Below are positions 5,341-6,107 of a stretch of DNA of 6,107 nucleotides, piece after piece. The position numbers were made by a program, and so were the translations under genes. The notes under the pieces were generated by a model. That model saw only the letters and a program-made list of their open reading frames with translations. It did not search any database and was not told the DNA's origin. The DNA comes from Clostridium sp. (GTDB lineage Bacteria; Bacillota; Clostridia; Acetivibrionales; Acetivibrionaceae): NCBI GenBank assembly GCA_012841175.1, contig DUVG01000261.1, positions 1 to 6,107 of the forward strand, given 5' to 3'. Every line of letters begins with the position of its first letter. Within the stretch, counting starts at the first letter, position 1.

Positions 5341-5886
5341 GTGAATAGGATTAATTTTGCAAACAATAGAATAATTAATCGTGTTAAATCATTGCTTGAA
5401 GAATTTTCTGAAAGTATGTCTGTCGAAGTTATGAGTATTGTTTTGTATGGTTCTAGAGCAAGAGGAGATAATACTTCTCACAGTGATTATGAACTTTTAA
5501 TACTTCTTGCCGATGATACTCCTTTAGAAAAATTTATTTCACTTAGTGAAAATTTAAAACTTGCACTTTTAAAAGAGAAATACATAAATGTAAAACCTCT
5601 TTTTTATACTGCGGAAATATTTGAGGAAATACTTTATAAAGACGAAATAGTGGGAACATTTTTATATATGATTTGTAGAGAAAATGTGATTTTATACGAT
5701 AAATATGGTAGTTTTTTGTCTATACGAGATAGATTAGTTAATAATAATATAAAGGGTGAAGAAGTTTTTTTATCTCAGTGTGTTGAGTTTTCTAAGTTGT
5801 TTGGCTCAGAAAAATGGGAAAGAAAATGGGAAAGAATACTTATGCAATTTAAGTATCATAGCAGAAGGAGAAGAGGAATTTATTGA
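5341..5886 (+). CDS. Nucleotidyltransferase-like protein (Pol-beta superfamily), partly degenerate active site
   Basis: The 181-residue protein has a minimal nucleotidyltransferase core near its N-terminus: hydrophobic strand SIVLYGSRARGD (32-43) with Gly37-Ser38, then SDYELLIL (48-55), giving GS-x10-D49-x-E51 as the first two metal-binding acidic residues. The third acidic residue, expected on the next strand, seems replaced: that strand reads INVKPLFYT, with Lys84 where Asp is usual. The remaining part (about 92-170, EEILYKDEIVGTFLYMICRENVILYD and beyond) looks helical and I cannot assign it. The substrate is unknown; the superfamily includes antibiotic and protein nucleotidylyltransferases and MNT antitoxins. 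No HEPN partner is adjacent. Start: GTG 5341 with AAAGGGG (5324-5330) 10 nt upstream. The C-terminus (HSRRRRGIY) is oddly basic; another frame gives a more ordinary acidic tail, so a frameshift near 5851-5856 is possible. Confidence 0.8.
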   Translation: MNRINFANNRIINRVKSLLEEFSESMSVEVMSIVLYGSRARGDNTSHSDYELLILLADDTPLEKFISLSENLKLALLKEKYINVKPLFYTAEIFEEILYKDEIVGTFLYMICRENVILYDKYGSFLSIRDRLVNNNIKGEEVFLSQCVEFSKLFGSEKWERKWERILMQFKYHSRRRRGIY

Positions 5887-5893
5887 AATAATC

Positions 5894-5922
5894 TTCTAAC
5901 AGCTTAGAATAATTAATATAAT
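5894..5922 (+). promoter_or_regulatory. Probable murD promoter
   Basis: A perfect TATAAT (5917-5922) lies 17 bp after TTCTAA (5894-5899), a weak -35 box (3 of 6 matches), in the 65-bp gap before murD. It would allow murD to be expressed independently of the nucleotidyltransferase gene. In A/T-rich DNA a TATAAT alone is weak evidence. Confidence 0.4.
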
Positions 5923-5938
5923 AGTTAAAGAAAGTTTT

Positions 5939-5943
5939 GGAGG
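5939..5943 (+). promoter_or_regulatory. Shine-Dalgarno of murD, supports TTG at 5952
   Basis: GGAGG lies 8 nt before TTG 5952. The in-frame TTG at 5946 is only 2 nt away, too close to be used. Confidence 0.7.
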
Positions 5944-5951
5944 ATTTGAAT

Positions 5952-6107
5952 TTGAATAACAAGTTAAATGAATTTAAGGATTACATAAAAAACAAAAAAG
6001 TTGCTGTATTAGGAATTGGAGTTAGCAATATACCATTAATTAAATATTTATATAGCTTAGGTGTAGATATAACGGCTTTTGATAAATGTTGCAAAGATGA
6101 TTTATGC
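5952..6107 (+). CDS. murD: UDP-N-acetylmuramoylalanine--D-glutamate ligase MurD, N-terminal part, cut by window edge
   Basis: The frame stays open to the window end (52 codons). MurD adds D-glutamate to UDP-MurNAc-L-Ala in the cytoplasmic stage of peptidoglycan synthesis. The N-terminus MNNKLNEFKDYIKNKKVAVLGIGVSNIPLIKYL, with glycine-rich GIGVSN and then GVDITAFDK, matches the nucleotide-sugar-binding N-domain as it appears in clostridial MurD proteins. The ATP-binding and ligase domains lie outside. Start: TTG 5952 with GGAGG at 8 nt. Other Mur ligases share the fold, but VGIGVSN-type N-termini point to MurD. With murJ at the other end of the window, the recA-recX genes lie between two cell-wall precursor genes. 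Confidence 0.85.
   Translation, partial: MNNKLNEFKDYIKNKKVAVLGIGVSNIPLIKYLYSLGVDITAFDKCCKDDLC

Noticed and set aside
5402..5416. CodY-like motif AATTTTCTGAAAGTA (13 of 15 matches)
   Set aside because: Lies inside the nucleotidyltransferase coding region in A/T-rich DNA, where such matches arise often by chance.

Overview
The window looks like chromosomal DNA from a low-GC, Gram-positive bacterium of the Clostridia, most likely Clostridium or a close relative. The reasons are the strongly A/T-biased codon use, long purine-rich Shine-Dalgarno (SD) sequences, several TTG starts, a Firmicute-type LexA (DinR) box before recA, and the clostridial look of the RecA, RecX, MurJ and MurD proteins. This is judged from the sequence alone; no database search was run.

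Left part (1-4000, all + strand): the 3' end of cinA (PncC-type amidase domain) overlaps murJ (lipid II flippase) by four bases. A short gap follows, holding a sigma-A-type promoter with a LexA box at the expected transcription start. Next comes an unusually long recA leader of about 215-230 nt, then recA, a 46-bp perfect palindrome that may act as a terminator or attenuator, and recX. DNA-damage control therefore appears to act directly on recA, with recX, the RecA modulator, downstream and separated by a hairpin.

Middle (4001-5340): a short minus-strand gene (about 99 codons) converges on recX and has its own terminator. Its product is unrecognised but looks like a small basic beta-barrel (Tudor/SH3-like) protein. 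Beyond it lies about 940 bp of very A/T-rich DNA with no convincing gene, holding a few hairpins and a short tandem repeat.

Right part (5341-6107, + strand): a Pol-beta-superfamily nucleotidyltransferase-like protein with a partly degenerate active-site pattern, then a probable promoter and the start of murD (peptidoglycan precursor ligase), cut by the window edge. murJ and murD, both peptidoglycan precursor genes, flank the recombination genes.

The most interesting item is the recA 5' leader. It contains a hairpin, a second hairpin nested inside what looks like an H-type pseudoknot, an 11-codon aromatic-rich reading frame with a very good SD that overlaps one strand of the pseudoknot, and three evenly spaced GGTAAA motifs able to compete for the same TTTACC partner. 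I could not match it to any riboswitch class I know, so it is the best candidate here for an undescribed regulatory RNA.
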